33,557 nucleotides of DNA from Acidobacteriota bacterium (GTDB lineage: Bacteria; Acidobacteriota; Terriglobia; Bryobacterales; Bryobacteraceae): positions 1 through 33,557 of the forward strand of contig VFZO01000038.1 of NCBI GenBank assembly GCA_016871155.1, written 5' to 3'. The position numbers and the translations under genes are program-made. Below are positions 16,220-24,985 of the stretch, piece by piece (the first letter of the stretch is position 1; the number at the start of each line of letters is the position of its first letter). The notes under the pieces were generated by a model, which did not search any database, was not told the DNA's origin, and saw nothing but the letters and a program-made list of their open reading frames with translations.

Positions 16220-17056
16220 CTAACGGACGATGTCTAACTCAACGCGGTTCTTGATCAATCCGATCTCGTGGCCCATGTCAAGAAGCTTCTGGGCGGCCTT
16301 CGGAATGACCTCACCGCAATCCACGGTGTAATGATTTACGTACATCCCAACGAACTTCGTGGCCAGTTCCGGCTCCATGTCGCGGGCGAATTGCATGGCG
16401 TACTCTAAAGCTTCGGAGTGATTGTCCAACGCGTACTGAATGCTCTCGCGCATTAAGCGGCAGGCTTCTGTGCGGTCGGCCGCCGAAAGGTCACGGCGCA
16501 GCACGTTGCAGCCCAGGGGCAGTGGCATTCCATACACCGTTTTCCACCATTTGCCGAGATCCAGAATGTTGTGAAAACCGGTCCGCGAGTAGGTCAGTTG
16601 AGCTTCGTGGATGACCAGACCCACGTCGGCGGCACCGTCTTTCACGGCTTCCAGAATCCGGTCGAACGGGATATCGACGGGTATAAAGTCCGGCTGCAGG
16701 ATGCTGAGTGTCAGGAACGCGGTCGTCAAACGTCCTGGGATGGCTATACGTTTACCTTTGATGTCGTCAATCCCCATGGGGTGGGTTGCCACAAGCATCG
16801 GGCCGTACCCGTCGCCGACGCTCGACCCGGAGGCCATGACGGCGTACTTGTCGGCTACATAGGGGTAGGCGTGGTAGGAGATCGCGGTTAATTCATACTC
16901 GCCATTCATCGCCCGGCGGTTTAGGGACTGAATGTCCTCCAGCCGGTGCACGAAGTTGAGCGTCTTCGAACGAATTTTGCGGGTAGCCAACCCGTAGAAC
17001 ATGTAAGCATCGTCTGAGTCGGGACTATGAGCACAGACGATTTCCTTGAGATCCAT
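16220..17056 (-). CDS. mqnD: 1,4-dihydroxy-6-naphthoate synthase (futalosine pathway)
   Basis: A 278-residue protein of the MqnD family (COG2107), which turns cyclic dehypoxanthinyl futalosine into 1,4-dihydroxy-6-naphthoate on the way to menaquinone. The N-terminal AHSPDSDDAYMFYGL is diagnostic; LTAISYHAYPYVADKYAV, GKRIAIPGRLTTAFL, DVGLVIHEAQLTY and GMYVNHYTVDCGEV follow the family order in a periplasmic-binding-protein fold without a signal peptide. It implies that this organism makes menaquinone by the futalosine route; the other mqn genes are not in the window. A TATATT hexamer 18 bases before the start suggests its own promoter and a short leader. Confidence 0.95.
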   Translation of the reverse strand: MDLKEIVCAHSPDSDDAYMFYGLATRKIRSKTLNFVHRLEDIQSLNRRAMNGEYELTAISYHAYPYVADKYAVMASGSSVGDGYGPMLVATHPMGIDDIKGKRIAIPGRLTTAFLTLSILQPDFIPVDIPFDRILEAVKDGAADVGLVIHEAQLTYSRTGFHNILDLGKWWKTVYGMPLPLGCNVLRRDLSAADRTEACRLMRESIQYALDNHSEALEYAMQFARDMEPELATKFVGMYVNHYTVDCGEVIPKAAQKLLDMGHEIGLIKNRVELDIVR

Positions 17057-17074
17057 ACTGACAGGGGTCTCATC

Positions 17075-17080
17075 AATATA
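17075..17080 (-). promoter_or_regulatory. Candidate -10 box of mqnD
   Basis: TATATT on the minus strand (five of six matches to TATAAT) in the 56-base gap before mqnD. The predicted start of transcription leaves a leader of about 10 bases. No convincing -35 hexamer is seen at the expected distance. Confidence 0.35.
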
Positions 17081-17112
17081 GCAGACGGGCCCAGAATCGC
17101 CCCATTCCCGAA

Positions 17113-17469
17113 CTAACTTTCCGAAAGCTCCACCAGCGCCGGATGAATGTGCGCCAAAGCTCCCGCCAGCTTGTCGATACAGTCCTCGACGGAGGTCATC
17201 TGTCCGGCCCGGCCGAGCTGCTCTAAAGCTGCCGCGGCGCGATACACGCCCTCCGCGCCGAAATTCGAGACGGAGCCCTTCATGCTGTGCGCCGCGCGCT
17301 CCAGCGCCGAAGCATCCCGGCAGATGGCAGCGTTACGGATCTCGCTCATCAGCGATGGATACTCCTCCAAAAATAGTTTTGCGACTTCGCGCAGGAGCTC
17401 CTCGTCGCCACCCAGACGGTCAAGGGCAACCGCGCAGTCAAGTTTCGCTAGTTCGCTAGAGAATTTCAT
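17113..17469 (-). CDS. Stand-alone HPt domain protein
   Basis: A 118-residue histidine phosphotransfer protein. His61 in ERAAHSMKGSVSNFGA is the phosphorylated residue; the rest forms the expected helical bundle with LLREVAKLFLEEYPSLMSEI before it and YRAAAALEQLGRAG after it. It would shuttle phosphate between a hybrid sensor kinase and a response regulator, none of which adjoin it. The upstream TTG at 17511 is rejected; the ATG at 17469 has GAGG about 10 bases upstream and an extended -10 element further back. Confidence 0.92.
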   Translation of the reverse strand: MKFSSELAKLDCAVALDRLGGDEELLREVAKLFLEEYPSLMSEIRNAAICRDASALERAAHSMKGSVSNFGAEGVYRAAAALEQLGRAGQMTSVEDCIDKLAGALAHIHPALVELSES

Positions 17470-17523
17470 AGGCTGAGACCTCGGGAGCACCAAGTGGACG
17501 GTTGGTCCCAACTCGGCAACTCG

Positions 17524-17532
17524 ATATTACCA
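17524..17532 (-). promoter_or_regulatory. Extended -10 promoter candidate for the HPt gene
   Basis: TGGTAATAT on the minus strand, an extended -10 (TGn plus hexamer), lies about 55 bases before the HPt start. No -35 match is obvious, which is acceptable for extended -10 promoters. Confidence 0.35.
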
Positions 17533-17559
17533 CAATCGGACTAGCCGTAGCGGTACCAT

Positions 17560-17571
17560 CAGTAGCTACTG
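17560..17571. repeat. Perfect 12-base palindrome
   Basis: CAGTAGCTACTG lies between the dehydrogenase stop (17594) and the HPt promoter candidate, about 30 bases upstream of the latter's -10. It could be an operator for a dimeric regulator or part of a weak terminator for the dehydrogenase transcript; no T-rich tract follows on either strand. It may be chance. Confidence 0.3.
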
Positions 17572-17593
17572 GCTTAAATCCATATCGACTACG

Positions 17594-20521
17594 CTAATGC
17601 GAACTATGAGCGGAATCCTCCTTCAGGGTCGCCAAGTACTCTAGCAAGTCGATAATCTGCTGCTCGGACATTTTATTTACCAGATCCTCTGGCATCATCG
17701 ACAACTTGGTCGACCGTCGTTCCTTCACATCGGCAGGTCTCAAACGGAGAGGTTCTCCTGTATCGGAATAAACCAAAATTTGTTGGGCCGTGTCAATACC
17801 AATTACGCCAATCACCTGCCCCTGGCTCTTCGTCTCCAAGACCCAGGTGGCATATTCCGGAGCAATCGAGGCGCTTGGATTCAGGATGGCATCCAGCATT
17901 CCTTCCTTGCCGAACTTATTCCCGATGTTGGAAAGGTTGGGACCCGCCAGCTTTTTCTTGGGATCGAGCGCATGACAAGCAGAGCACTCCGGTCCGCCCT
18001 TGGCCGAAAACACCCGCTTGCCTCTCGCCGCGTCGCCCGGCGTCCGAATGAGCCGCAGCGGACTCTCGATTGCCTGCCGGTTGCGAAACGTAATGGCTGG
18101 AAGAACCTGCTGCGCCCGCGCTCGAATCCGGGGATCTCGATTCTGGTGAACGAGATTCGTCGCGAGGTTCTTCAGTTCCGCGGGGAGGCGATCCTGCTGC
18201 GCGATGGTCAGAATCCGCGGAACTCCATTCGCCGTTCGCGAAAAAACACGAAGCGCCTCACTGCGAACCTCGTTTGGAGCGTTGGAAAGAAACAGCTTTT
18301 CCAACTCCGCTTCGTAGCCGGCAGGCCGCAACTGGCCGAACGCCCGCACGGCGGCGCTTCGCTCGGCGGCTGGCCCCCGCGACATTCGCGCGCGGATCTC
18401 GGGCAAAAATGCCGCATCGCCGATGGACCCAAGCGCGCCGATGGCGCGGGCCCGCAGCCCAACCGGAGCGGCTGGGTCTTTTACGATGGCCAGAATTTCG
18501 CCGGAAAAGGCGGGGTCGCTGAGCTCGCCGGCTAGTTCCAGCGCGGCGGATTGCAACGCAGGTTTCTGAAGCGCCGCTTTGATCGCGGCGGAAATTTCGG
18601 GAGCTTTGCGCTGGGCAATCCATTGGCTGAAGAGCTGGTGCGAAAGCCGCTCAAACGCAGCGGGCGCCAGCGGCCCGGCCGCACTCACTAGCCGCGCCGT
18701 GGCCGCGGCGGCTTCCGCGGAGCCGTAGTGGCTCAAGATGCGCAGCGCCGCACTGTCGCCGGTCTCGGCGCGCCGGCGAACATCGTCAAACGCCGCGGCC
18801 GGCCGCAGCCGCCAAACTAGCTCGGCCGTCTTCGGAGACCATTCTCCGAGCTTCGCGTATAGCGCATCTTCGCGGCCGGTTGCTCCGATACCCACGGCCT
18901 CCAGATACCACCGGTCCTTTCCATCCCATTGTTCGGCGATACGCGCCAGCGCCGGAACGGCCGCCGAATCCGGCGCCTCCCGCAGCAGGGCCGCCGCTTC
19001 GCGGCGGACAGTCACATCTCGATCGCCGGCGAAGCCCGCGGCCAGGGACACCCAATCCTTGCCGGCCGCGCGTGCCGCGCGTATGGCCAGGATTCGCATG
19101 CGCGGGTCGCTATCGGCCGCGGCGTCCCGCAACTCCGTGCCGCCCAGGCGCGCCAACAGCCAAAGTGACCGCGCCTTCGCCACGCGGTCGATACCGGTCC
19201 ACATGGGTTGCAGAATTTCGCGCGCTCCTTCGCCCATCGCGGCGAGCTTTTGCCAGGCGATGTACCGGATCGACTGGGTGGGCGAACGAAGCGCGGCGCG
19301 CAGTCCGGCGGCCGACTCAAGATCGACGGCAACCTTGCGGGAGGCATGCCCAACCGGCGCCAGCCGGTAGATCCGGCCTCGGGCGTGATCCTTCATGTTG
19401 TGCCCGCCCACGCCCGGATCGTACCAGTCGGAGACGAACACCGAACCGTCTGGCGCGGCCGTCACGTCCGAAGGCCGGAACCAGGAATCGCCCGCGGAAA
19501 CCGTAATCTCAGTGTCGGTCTCATACCCGGCCTGGTTTGGCCGGATACGAAAAGTGTTGATGTACCGCTTACCGGCCTCCGCGTGAATCAACTGGCCGCG
19601 GTAGGACTCTGGAAGCAGGTCTCCCTCGTAGACAATCAGGCCGCACGGCGAGCCCGGGCCGGTGCGCGCGATGTTTGGCATCACGCCGGGAAGCTCGCTG
19701 TGAAAATGCGATCCCTTGTCGGCGCGCCACGAACGCCCGCCGGGACCCCAGTAGCCGTAGTTACCGCCCTCCAATACATAGTTCAGGCGGGTCCAGGCGT
19801 TGCCGTCGTCGTCGTTATCGGTCTGCCAAATACCGCCGAACGAATCCTGCGCGAGCTCGAACGGATTTCGAAAGTTGTGCCCCAGCACGGTGAATTGGCT
19901 GCCGTCCATATTCATCCGTAGCGCGGTCCCGGCGTAGAAAGGACCTTCCTTACTCGAAACGAAGCGATTTCCGGACTTGTCCGTTAACTGAAACCCTTGG
20001 TCGCCAGCGTTGAAGTAGAGCCGCCCGTCGAACCCGAAGGTAATGGCGTGCACACCGTGGTCGTGATCCACGCCGCCCCAGCCGGTTAGCAGCACTTCCT
20101 TCTTGACGATCTTGTCGGCGGCGTCCTTCGTGTAGACGAACAGGTTGGGCGACTGGGAAACGTACACTTTGTCGCCGAGCACGGCAATGCCGATGGGGGC
20201 GCGCAGATCGGCCGATTGATCGAATACAACGCGCTTGTCCGCCTTGCCGTCGTTATCGGTGTCCTCGAGGATCAGAATGCGGTCGCCCTCTTTCTGAATG
20301 TCTGGTTCGTTCTTCAATTGCCGCCGGTAGTTGACAGCCTCCAAAACCCAGACCCGGCCGCGCTCGTCGATGTCGATGTTGGTTGGATTCACCAGCATCG
20401 GTTCGCTGGCCCACAACTGCATCGCCAGCCCTTTTTGCACTTGCATACCCTTCAACGTGGTGGCGGCGGGCTGCTGCGCGAACACGGCCGCGGAGAGGAG
20501 TACTGGAAGGAGTCGAACCAT
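17594..20521 (-). CDS. Exported dehydrogenase-like / HEAT / cytochrome c protein
   Basis: A 975-residue exported protein. After a signal peptide (1-16) comes a beta-propeller of the 'putative membrane-bound dehydrogenase' type (about 25-400; blocks NPTNIDIDERGRVWVLEAVNY, HDHGVHAITFGFDGRLYFNAG and FVSDWYDPGVGGHN). Then a long HEAT-like helical array (about 405-800), then a heme domain with C846-S-A-C849-H850 and a distal Met region LSMMPEDLVNKMSEQQ. This order is common in Planctomycetes and Acidobacteria. Oxidation of a sugar or polyol with electrons passed to heme c is plausible but unproven for this family. It lies 22 bases after the permease gene. Confidence 0.92.
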   Translation of the reverse strand: MVRLLPVLLSAAVFAQQPAATTLKGMQVQKGLAMQLWASEPMLVNPTNIDIDERGRVWVLEAVNYRRQLKNEPDIQKEGDRILILEDTDNDGKADKRVVFDQSADLRAPIGIAVLGDKVYVSQSPNLFVYTKDAADKIVKKEVLLTGWGGVDHDHGVHAITFGFDGRLYFNAGDQGFQLTDKSGNRFVSSKEGPFYAGTALRMNMDGSQFTVLGHNFRNPFELAQDSFGGIWQTDNDDDGNAWTRLNYVLEGGNYGYWGPGGRSWRADKGSHFHSELPGVMPNIARTGPGSPCGLIVYEGDLLPESYRGQLIHAEAGKRYINTFRIRPNQAGYETDTEITVSAGDSWFRPSDVTAAPDGSVFVSDWYDPGVGGHNMKDHARGRIYRLAPVGHASRKVAVDLESAAGLRAALRSPTQSIRYIAWQKLAAMGEGAREILQPMWTGIDRVAKARSLWLLARLGGTELRDAAADSDPRMRILAIRAARAAGKDWVSLAAGFAGDRDVTVRREAAALLREAPDSAAVPALARIAEQWDGKDRWYLEAVGIGATGREDALYAKLGEWSPKTAELVWRLRPAAAFDDVRRRAETGDSAALRILSHYGSAEAAAATARLVSAAGPLAPAAFERLSHQLFSQWIAQRKAPEISAAIKAALQKPALQSAALELAGELSDPAFSGEILAIVKDPAAPVGLRARAIGALGSIGDAAFLPEIRARMSRGPAAERSAAVRAFGQLRPAGYEAELEKLFLSNAPNEVRSEALRVFSRTANGVPRILTIAQQDRLPAELKNLATNLVHQNRDPRIRARAQQVLPAITFRNRQAIESPLRLIRTPGDAARGKRVFSAKGGPECSACHALDPKKKLAGPNLSNIGNKFGKEGMLDAILNPSASIAPEYATWVLETKSQGQVIGVIGIDTAQQILVYSDTGEPLRLRPADVKERRSTKLSMMPEDLVNKMSEQQIIDLLEYLATLKEDSAHSSH

Positions 20522-20543
20522 CGAGTCCCAGGATAGCGAAGAG

Positions 20544-22898
20544 CTATTCGTGCCGCAGCGCCTTTAGCGGATCGATCTTCGCGGCGCGCCACGCGGGCAG
20601 AAGAGCGGCAGGCGCGATGGCCGCCGCTAGCACGGCCACAACCACGGGGAATACCCAGTAGTCGGGCTTGCCGAATCCGGGAATCACGCTGGCGATGACG
20701 CGTGCCGCGCCAGCCGCCAGCACCACGCCAGGCACCAATCCGTAAGCCGCCATCCGCACCGCCCCAAAAGAAACGAGGCGGACGATATCGCCCGGCGTCG
20801 CGCCCAATGCTCCTCGAATCCCAAACTCCCGGCTTCTTTGCAGCGCGGTGTAGGCGATCACGCTATAAAGCCCAGCCACCGCGATCAAGAGAGCTAGAAA
20901 CCCAAAATAACCGAGTACCTGTCCGCTTAATTCGTACGGCGCCGATTGATTCCGCATCAGTTCCGGCATCGGCCGGATCTGCCAGACCGGCTGGAGGGCG
21001 TCGATCGCGGCCACGCGTTGGCGAATGGCCTGAACCGGCGGATTCGGCCCGCGCAGGATAAACGTAGCGTCGGAGGCCGGATCCTGCTCGAAAGGCACGT
21101 AGATCGCGGGTGTCGTGCGATCGTCACCGTAGTTGTACAGGATGTTCCCGCAGACTCCCACAATCTCTACATCAATAGTCCGGCTGCCGCGGACCAGTTG
21201 AATCGCCTTGCCAATTGGGTTCGAATTGGCGAATTCGCGCGAGACGAAGCCTTCATTGACAATCGCCACCCGTTTCCCGTTGTAACGGTCCTCGGCGGTA
21301 AACGCCCGTCCGGCCAGGATTGGCGAGCCCAAGGTGTCGAAATAGGAGCGATCCGTCCGGTTGAACCACGCCGTGCGGCGATCACGGCCCTCCACGGAGT
21401 AGGCGGTCCCGTTTCCGTCCTGGGTAAATGGCGCGAAGTCCGCCGCGGCGGGACGGGTCTCCGGCGGAATCGCCTCCTTCACCCGCCGGATAAACTCCAG
21501 CCTGGATTCCGGAGTGGCGTAGCGCTTCTCGTCCAGCAGGATCTGAAATGTCGTCAAATTCGACGGATCGAACCCAACAGGCACATCCCAAATACTGCGA
21601 AAATTGCGCACCATCACACCGATCGAGATCAATAACGCCGTGGCCAGCAGAATCTGCGCGATCACAAGCACCCGTTGCAGCCCGCCGCGCCGCCGGTTCT
21701 GGCTGACGGCCGAGCCGGACTCCTTCAACACCGGAGCCACGTCCACACGCGCGGCCTCCAGCGCCGGCCCCAGGCCGAACAGCAGGCCGGTCAACGCCGC
21801 CAGTAGAAGCGAAAACAACAGCACAGTGGAATCGGTGACCACCTCGCCGCCGTGCGGCAGATATTGCCGGGAGTCTTCCGGAATCCACGACGTCAACAGA
21901 TTTGACATGCGGCCGGCCGCGACCACCGCCAAGGCGCCGGCAGTGAGGAAAATGGCCAGCGTCTCCACCAGAAGCTGGCGTGCGATCAGGCCCGGCGTGG
22001 CGCCAAGCGAAAGTTGAATCGCAGTACTGCGCTGGCGATCGAACGCACGCACCAGCAACAGATTCGCCACGTTCGAACACGCGATGAGTAACAGGGCAAC
22101 AGTAACGGAGAAGATGGTCAGGATAAGCGCTTGGCCGGTGCGCCGCCCAATCTCGGTCCCGAACAACTCGGCGGTCAGCGTGAACTCGTTCTTCTTGGTT
22201 TCCGTCTGCCGCGATAATCGCTCCAAGTCTCCATTGATGGCGGTCAGCGATTTCCCGGGTGGCATCCGGGCCACCGCGCGCAGAAACCGGTTCGTGCGGT
22301 TGGCGCGCTGCTCGGTCGTCAGCATCATTGGCCGCCACAGGTCCATGCGGCCGGTGAGAGTAAATAGAAACTTAGGCGGCAGCACGCCGATTACTTCGTA
22401 GCGCTCGCCGTCCAGGTCGACCGTCAGGTTGTCCAGCGGAGTGCGCGCCTGCAGATGTGTTCGCCAGAAATCATCCGAGACAACCACAACGCGGCGGTAT
22501 TCATCGTCGGGACGGAGCGCGCGGCCCAACGCCGGCGGCGTGCGAAGCACGTCAAAAAATCCGGGATCGATGTGGCCCGCCAGGATCCGTTCGGCGTGGT
22601 CACCCGACTGCAGCGCGTGCGTCGTCACCAGGTAGCCGGCCATTTCGGGAAGGATTCCCGCCCGGACCTCGCCTGTCTCAAACGGCGTCAGCGAGCGGCT
22701 GATTCCGTCCTGCCGGATCACTCGAAGATGCAGCAAAGAGTCCGGATCCGTGAACGGCACAGCGTTCATCACAAACGAGTTCACGAAGCTGAACATCGAT
22801 GTAGCGCCGGAGATGCCGCCGATCAGTATCGCGATTGCGAGGGCGGCGAAAGCCGGATTCTTACGAAGAGAACGCAACGCGAAGCGAATGCTCTCCAT
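20544..22898 (-). CDS. ADOP-type FtsX/MacB-like permease
   Basis: A 784-residue permease of the 'acidobacterial duplicated orphan permease' kind. The opening FALRSLRKNPAFAALAIAIL is typical. A first TM and MacB-type periplasmic domain (to about 250) is followed by an FtsX core near IACSNVANLLLVRAFDRQRS (about 270-400), then a second copy with GGLQRVLVIAQILLATALLI, a second periplasmic domain and a last FtsX core (YSVIAYTALQRSREFGIRGALGATPGDIV). No ATPase gene adjoins, as is usual for the group. Transport or mechanotransmission of an envelope substrate is assumed by homology. Its ATG is one base after the stop of the beta-propeller gene, with GAGG in that gene's end. Confidence 0.93.
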   Translation of the reverse strand: MESIRFALRSLRKNPAFAALAIAILIGGISGATSMFSFVNSFVMNAVPFTDPDSLLHLRVIRQDGISRSLTPFETGEVRAGILPEMAGYLVTTHALQSGDHAERILAGHIDPGFFDVLRTPPALGRALRPDDEYRRVVVVSDDFWRTHLQARTPLDNLTVDLDGERYEVIGVLPPKFLFTLTGRMDLWRPMMLTTEQRANRTNRFLRAVARMPPGKSLTAINGDLERLSRQTETKKNEFTLTAELFGTEIGRRTGQALILTIFSVTVALLLIACSNVANLLLVRAFDRQRSTAIQLSLGATPGLIARQLLVETLAIFLTAGALAVVAAGRMSNLLTSWIPEDSRQYLPHGGEVVTDSTVLLFSLLLAALTGLLFGLGPALEAARVDVAPVLKESGSAVSQNRRRGGLQRVLVIAQILLATALLISIGVMVRNFRSIWDVPVGFDPSNLTTFQILLDEKRYATPESRLEFIRRVKEAIPPETRPAAADFAPFTQDGNGTAYSVEGRDRRTAWFNRTDRSYFDTLGSPILAGRAFTAEDRYNGKRVAIVNEGFVSREFANSNPIGKAIQLVRGSRTIDVEIVGVCGNILYNYGDDRTTPAIYVPFEQDPASDATFILRGPNPPVQAIRQRVAAIDALQPVWQIRPMPELMRNQSAPYELSGQVLGYFGFLALLIAVAGLYSVIAYTALQRSREFGIRGALGATPGDIVRLVSFGAVRMAAYGLVPGVVLAAGAARVIASVIPGFGKPDYWVFPVVVAVLAAAIAPAALLPAWRAAKIDPLKALRHE

Positions 22899-22899
22899 T

Positions 22900-23922
22900 T
22901 CAAACCTCGTCCGTAGACTCCACCAGCTTGTCCACCGCCATGGCGTACACGGCCATCTTGCCCGTACGATCGGTTTGGTAAACCAGCCTCGAAGAGTTCG
23001 CCGAAAATGCCGCGCGCGTGATCGCCGCGCTGGACGCGCGATGTTCGGACACGGTAAGTTCGCGTTTGACCGTTCGTAGCAGCAAGACCAGGTTCGGCTG
23101 CGCCAGGCTGCCGCTCACGCCCAGAAATACGGAGGCGTCGCCGTTGCATTGAAAATAACCGAACTGCGAGGTTCGGACCACGAACGCCTCTTCGCCCGAA
23201 TCCGGATTGACCTCCCGGATCTCCGGAAGCGCCGCCGTTTTCGCCAGGTAGAGAATCGTGCCGCCATCCGGCGCCCATCGCGCGCAAATGGCGCTCCCGG
23301 CAAGCTTCTTCGCCGAGCCGTTCAAGGCCGAATAGTAGAGCGCTCCGCCCGATAGGAACGCCGCACCGGCGCTGCGCGGGCGAAGCGTGAGATTCGAAAT
23401 GGCGGCTTCGGCCTGGGCGACCAGTTCGGTTCCGCGGAAGAGCCGGTTTCCCGCTGCAAGGACAATCGTGTCCTCGACGGTGTCGAAGCATGTGGCTCCG
23501 GCGGGAAGGTCGAACAATCTCTTCTCGCGGCCGCCGCCGCCGTTCACCTGCATCATACGGCCGCCGTCGAAGTACTGGACATGCTTGCCGGCCGAGTCCA
23601 GGCTGAACGCATTCGTGTCCAGCTTGGCGGCCGCCGTTAGTTGCCGGATCCTGTTTGGTTTGAATTCGTGGCGGTAGAGTTGCGGTACGCCAGAGCGGTC
23701 CGACGCGAAGATTAGCGCGTCGCCTTTGCGCGTCAGGGCCCGGTTCTCACCCGGAGGCAGCCAGGAGTTGTGTTTTTCCGCCGCCACACGGATCAGTTCG
23801 AACTCCGTGGCCGGATCCATGATCTTTACGGCCTCGCCGGGCGCGCCTCCGCCCCGGGCGGTCAGCAAAAACGAGGAGGACGCGGCGGCCAGAAATGTCC
23901 GTCGCGTCCTCACAAGCGTCAT
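22900..23922 (-). CDS. Exported TolB/PD40-like beta-propeller protein
   Basis: A 340-residue protein with a Tat-type signal (VRTRRTFLAAASSSFLLTARG). The mature part consists of TolB/WD40-like propeller blades, seen in GDALIFASDRSGVPQLYRHE, WAPDGGTILYLAKTAALPEI and FSANSSRLVYQTDRTGKMAV. Such propellers bind proteins or sugars; some relatives are oligogalacturonate lyases, but I see no catalytic signature, so the activity is open. Its stop is one base from the permease start, which implies coupled translation and perhaps a periplasmic partner of that permease. Confidence 0.85.
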   Translation of the reverse strand: MTLVRTRRTFLAAASSSFLLTARGGGAPGEAVKIMDPATEFELIRVAAEKHNSWLPPGENRALTRKGDALIFASDRSGVPQLYRHEFKPNRIRQLTAAAKLDTNAFSLDSAGKHVQYFDGGRMMQVNGGGGREKRLFDLPAGATCFDTVEDTIVLAAGNRLFRGTELVAQAEAAISNLTLRPRSAGAAFLSGGALYYSALNGSAKKLAGSAICARWAPDGGTILYLAKTAALPEIREVNPDSGEEAFVVRTSQFGYFQCNGDASVFLGVSGSLAQPNLVLLLRTVKRELTVSEHRASSAAITRAAFSANSSRLVYQTDRTGKMAVYAMAVDKLVESTDEV

Positions 23923-23936
23923 GCTTTCAGGGTACT

Positions 23937-24959
23937 TTAGTGGCTCGATGTATAGTGATTGCCGAGCAAATCGTAACCGAAGTCACCATTGTAGTCGCGC
24001 CACACGGAGTGGACGTGATTCGCGTCGTTCTGCGTGTTGTCGTATTCCACCAGGAACGAGGGCGCGGAAATGCGATAGTAGTGCCCTTTGCCCTTTTCGG
24101 CGCTGCCAGTCCAGGCGAAGTACATGCTGTTGACCGCCGCCTTAACCTGCGCCATCCGCGCATGCGCGGCTTGCTCCGGCGCGTTGTTGGCGTACTCTTC
24201 GAGCACGCTCATCAACAACTGCTTCTGCTTCGCGTTCAATTTCGAGGCCGCCAAACCGTTCGGCGCGCCCTTCAGTGCCGCCTTCCGGTCGGCCATCGTA
24301 ATGATGTCCTTCAGGGCTTCCTCGCTCACCACCGCAATTTTCCTTTGTTCCGGTGTGAGGGACAGCAACAGTTCGCGGCCCAGATCCTCTTCCGCCGCGA
24401 GCACACGGGTTCCGGCGCGAGGCCCGCTCTTGACGAGGTGCGGGTTCGTTCCGTAGAACATCGGGCTGGACGCCACCTTGTTGGCGGTAATCGTGAAGTT
24501 CAGGCTCAGGTGGTGGCCTTCAACACGCAGGCCCCATGTCCCGCTTTCCGACGGTGTGCCGAAGATCGAGAACAGGTAGTTCTCGGGATCGCGGCGGCCC
24601 GGCGGCGTATTCTTTTCTTGGATCTTGAGGATCTCTTCCAGGCTCATGATGCTCGTGGCCTTGATGAATCCTTGCTGGCTGACCGCGGACGAAAGCAGAG
24701 CCATCGCGAGGGGCCGCTGTTCATGTGTCATGGCCTTCAACGGCAGGCCCTTCCGCTCCTTGGGAATGAAGTGCCAGTTCAGGCGCTCCTCGGAGTTGAA
24801 ATCGAAGACGGCTTTCAATTTTTGATCGTCGCTCAGCGATTTCAGAAGCGTGTTGGCGGCGTCCGACATGACGCGCGGAGAATTCGCGCGATGGCCGGCC
24901 GCGATCAGGAGAAGTGCGCCCGCGAGGGCGGCGAAGATGCGTGTGCGTGCTTTAGACAT
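23937..24959 (-). CDS. DUF3500 family exported protein
   Basis: A 340-residue protein whose order of motifs matches the DUF3500 family: RLNWHFIPKERKGLPLKAM, RDPENYLFSIFGTPSESGTW, GLRVEGHHLSLNFT, FYGTNPHLVKSGPRAGTRVL and the C-terminal YYRISAPSFLVEYDNTQ, HVHSVWRDYNGDFGYDLLG. The N-terminus has a signal peptide (about 1-24). The conserved His pair in EGHHLS and the terminal His/Asp cluster could bind metal, but no function is known to me. It sits in a minus-strand run of exported proteins, 14 bases before the beta-propeller gene. Confidence 0.9.
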   Translation of the reverse strand: MSKARTRIFAALAGALLLIAAGHRANSPRVMSDAANTLLKSLSDDQKLKAVFDFNSEERLNWHFIPKERKGLPLKAMTHEQRPLAMALLSSAVSQQGFIKATSIMSLEEILKIQEKNTPPGRRDPENYLFSIFGTPSESGTWGLRVEGHHLSLNFTITANKVASSPMFYGTNPHLVKSGPRAGTRVLAAEEDLGRELLLSLTPEQRKIAVVSEEALKDIITMADRKAALKGAPNGLAASKLNAKQKQLLMSVLEEYANNAPEQAAHARMAQVKAAVNSMYFAWTGSAEKGKGHYYRISAPSFLVEYDNTQNDANHVHSVWRDYNGDFGYDLLGNHYTSSH

Positions 24960-24985
24960 ACGTTGCTCGAGTCACGAGCATTGTA

